A stretch of 24,321 nt of DNA from Oscillospiraceae bacterium (GTDB lineage: Bacteria > Bacillota_A > Clostridia > Oscillospirales > Oscillospiraceae), in the NCBI GenBank assembly GCA_017539885.1, contig JAFYCC010000075.1, forward strand, positions 1 to 24,321. The letters are read 5' to 3'. Numbering within the stretch: position 1 is the stretch's first letter; each line of letters starts with the position of its first letter. Position numbers and translations under genes: made by a program. Positions 23,444 through 24,321 of the stretch are shown here, one piece after another. The notes beneath the pieces were generated by a model. The model ran no database searches, was not told where the DNA came from, and was given only the letters and a program-made list of their open reading frames with translations.

Positions 23444-24321
23444 ATGGCAAAAGCAATCATGATTCAGGGCACCATGTCCAACGCCGGCAAAAGCCTGCTT
23501 GCGGCAGGGCTGTGCAGAATCTTCCGGCAGGACGGCTATCGCGTCGCACCGTTTAAATCGCAGAATATGGCGTTGAACTCCTTCATCACACGCGAGGGGC
23601 TTGAGATGGGACGCGCGCAGGTCATGCAGGCGGAAGCCGCCGGCGTGGAGCCTTCCGTGCGGATGAACCCTATCCTTCTCAAGCCGACGAACGATGTCAG
23701 ATCACAGATCATAGTCAACGGAGAAGTCTGGGGACAGATGAGCGCCAGAGACTATTTCGCCGTGAAAAAACAGCTTATGCCTGAGGTTATGAAAGCATTC
23801 GAAAGCCTTTCCGCCGAGAACGATATCATCGTCATTGAGGGCGCCGGCTCTCCGGCGGAGATCAATCTCAAGGAAGAAGATATCGTCAACATGGGCATGG
23901 CCAAAGCCGCCAGAGCGCCCGTGCTTCTTGCGGGAGACATCGACCGCGGAGGCGTGTTCGCGCAGCTTTACGGCACCGTAGCGCTCCTCGAGCCGGAGGA
24001 GCAGCGGATGGTGAAGGGACTCATCATCAATAAATTCCGCGGCGACGAATCGATCCTGACGCCGGGCGTCCGGCAGATCGAGGAACTGCTCCACATCCCT
24101 GCGGTAGGTGTCGTGCCTTATATGCGTATCGACGTGGACGACGAAGACAGCCTTTCCGAACGGCTGCAGAACAAGGAGGCCGCGCTTGTTGATATCGCGG
24201 TCATCCGCGTGCCGCGCCTTTCCAATTTCACGGACTTCAATGTGCTCGACGGAGTGGAAGGCGTGTCTTTGCGCTATGTTGAGAATGTCCGCCAGCTTGG
24301 CAGTCCCGACCTCATCATCCT
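23444..24321 (+). CDS. cbiP: Cobyric acid synthase (partial, runs off the window)
   Basis: CbiP/CobQ amidates the b, d, e and g side chains of adenosylcobyrinate diamide using glutamine and ATP. The first 292 codons are present out of about 500 expected, so the C-terminal glutaminase domain is outside the window. The P-loop region [10 protein letters not shown] is at 8-17, followed by [40 protein letters not shown] and [15 protein letters not shown], all strongly conserved in CbiP. ATG 23444 has AGGAG about 6 bases upstream and lies 3 bases after the cbiA stop. The frame is open to the last base. Confidence 0.96.
   Translation, partial: MAKAIMIQGTMSNAGKSLLAAGLCRIFRQDGYRVAPFKSQNMALNSFITREGLEMGRAQVMQAEAAGVEPSVRMNPILLKPTNDVRSQIIVNGEVWGQMSARDYFAVKKQLMPEVMKAFESLSAENDIIVIEGAGSPAEINLKEEDIVNMGMAKAARAPVLLAGDIDRGGVFAQLYGTVALLEPEEQRMVKGLIINKFRGDESILTPGVRQIEELLHIPAVGVVPYMRIDVDDEDSLSERLQNKEAALVDIAVIRVPRLSNFTDFNVLDGVEGVSLRYVENVRQLGSPDLII

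Noticed and set aside
1..24321. CRISPR arrays, insertion sequences, toxin-antitoxin or phage-defence genes.
   Set aside because: Reading both strands I saw no spaced direct repeats, transposase motifs or terminal inverted repeats. SbcCD is a general DNA repair nuclease and is not evidence of a defence island by itself.

Overview
The window looks like ordinary chromosome from a member of the Clostridia (Bacillota) with moderately high G+C. The pointers are tRNAs with encoded CCA ends, strong Shine-Dalgarno sites, GTG and TTG starts, a cobalamin riboswitch with an intrinsic terminator, and many stem-and-U-tract terminators. The species cannot be named from the sequence. I found no insertion sequence, phage gene, CRISPR array or integrase.

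Layout. 1-424: the 3' end of a 5S rRNA gene, then tRNA-Asn, a CAT-anticodon tRNA, tRNA-Trp and a terminator, which is the tail of an rRNA/tRNA operon. 526-6240: a promoter followed by sbcD-sbcC (DNA end-processing nuclease), a GNAT acetyltransferase and a GT4 glycosyltransferase, closed by a terminator. 6176-11558: a second operon with a promoter embedded in that terminator. It encodes a membrane-anchored alpha/beta hydrolase, a FucI-fold sugar isomerase, an FGGY sugar kinase, a clear L-ribulose-5-phosphate 4-epimerase (AraD) and a putative iron-sulfur flavoprotein. The isomerase, kinase and epimerase together would take an L-arabinose-type sugar to D-xylulose 5-phosphate. 11607-12570: a leftward Nudix-GNAT fusion gene, divergent from a URO-D family gene (12700-13713) and sharing back-to-back promoters with it. 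13841-14614: an arylamine N-acetyltransferase.

14624-24321: a long rightward cobalamin operon. A promoter, cobalamin riboswitch and terminator control a small lipoprotein of unknown function, then cobD, cbiD, cbiF, cbiG, cbiH, a CobK/CbiJ-CbiE-CbiT triple fusion, cbiA, and cbiP (cut by the window end). The cobD-to-cbiA genes nearly all overlap by 4-8 bases, which suggests translational coupling. This is the oxygen-independent (early cobalt insertion) branch. CbiL, CbiC, the cobaltochelatase, CbiB and the lower-ligand genes are not visible and may lie downstream.

Nothing here is plainly a new defence or mobile system. The best leads are the riboswitch-controlled unknown lipoprotein heading the cobalamin operon, the FucI-fold isomerase paired with a true AraD, and the URO-D homologue that lacks the residues of both HemE and the classic corrinoid methyltransferases. 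Several starts are corrected here from promoter, terminator and ribosome-site evidence, notably the Nudix-GNAT, lipoprotein, NAT and CbiH genes.
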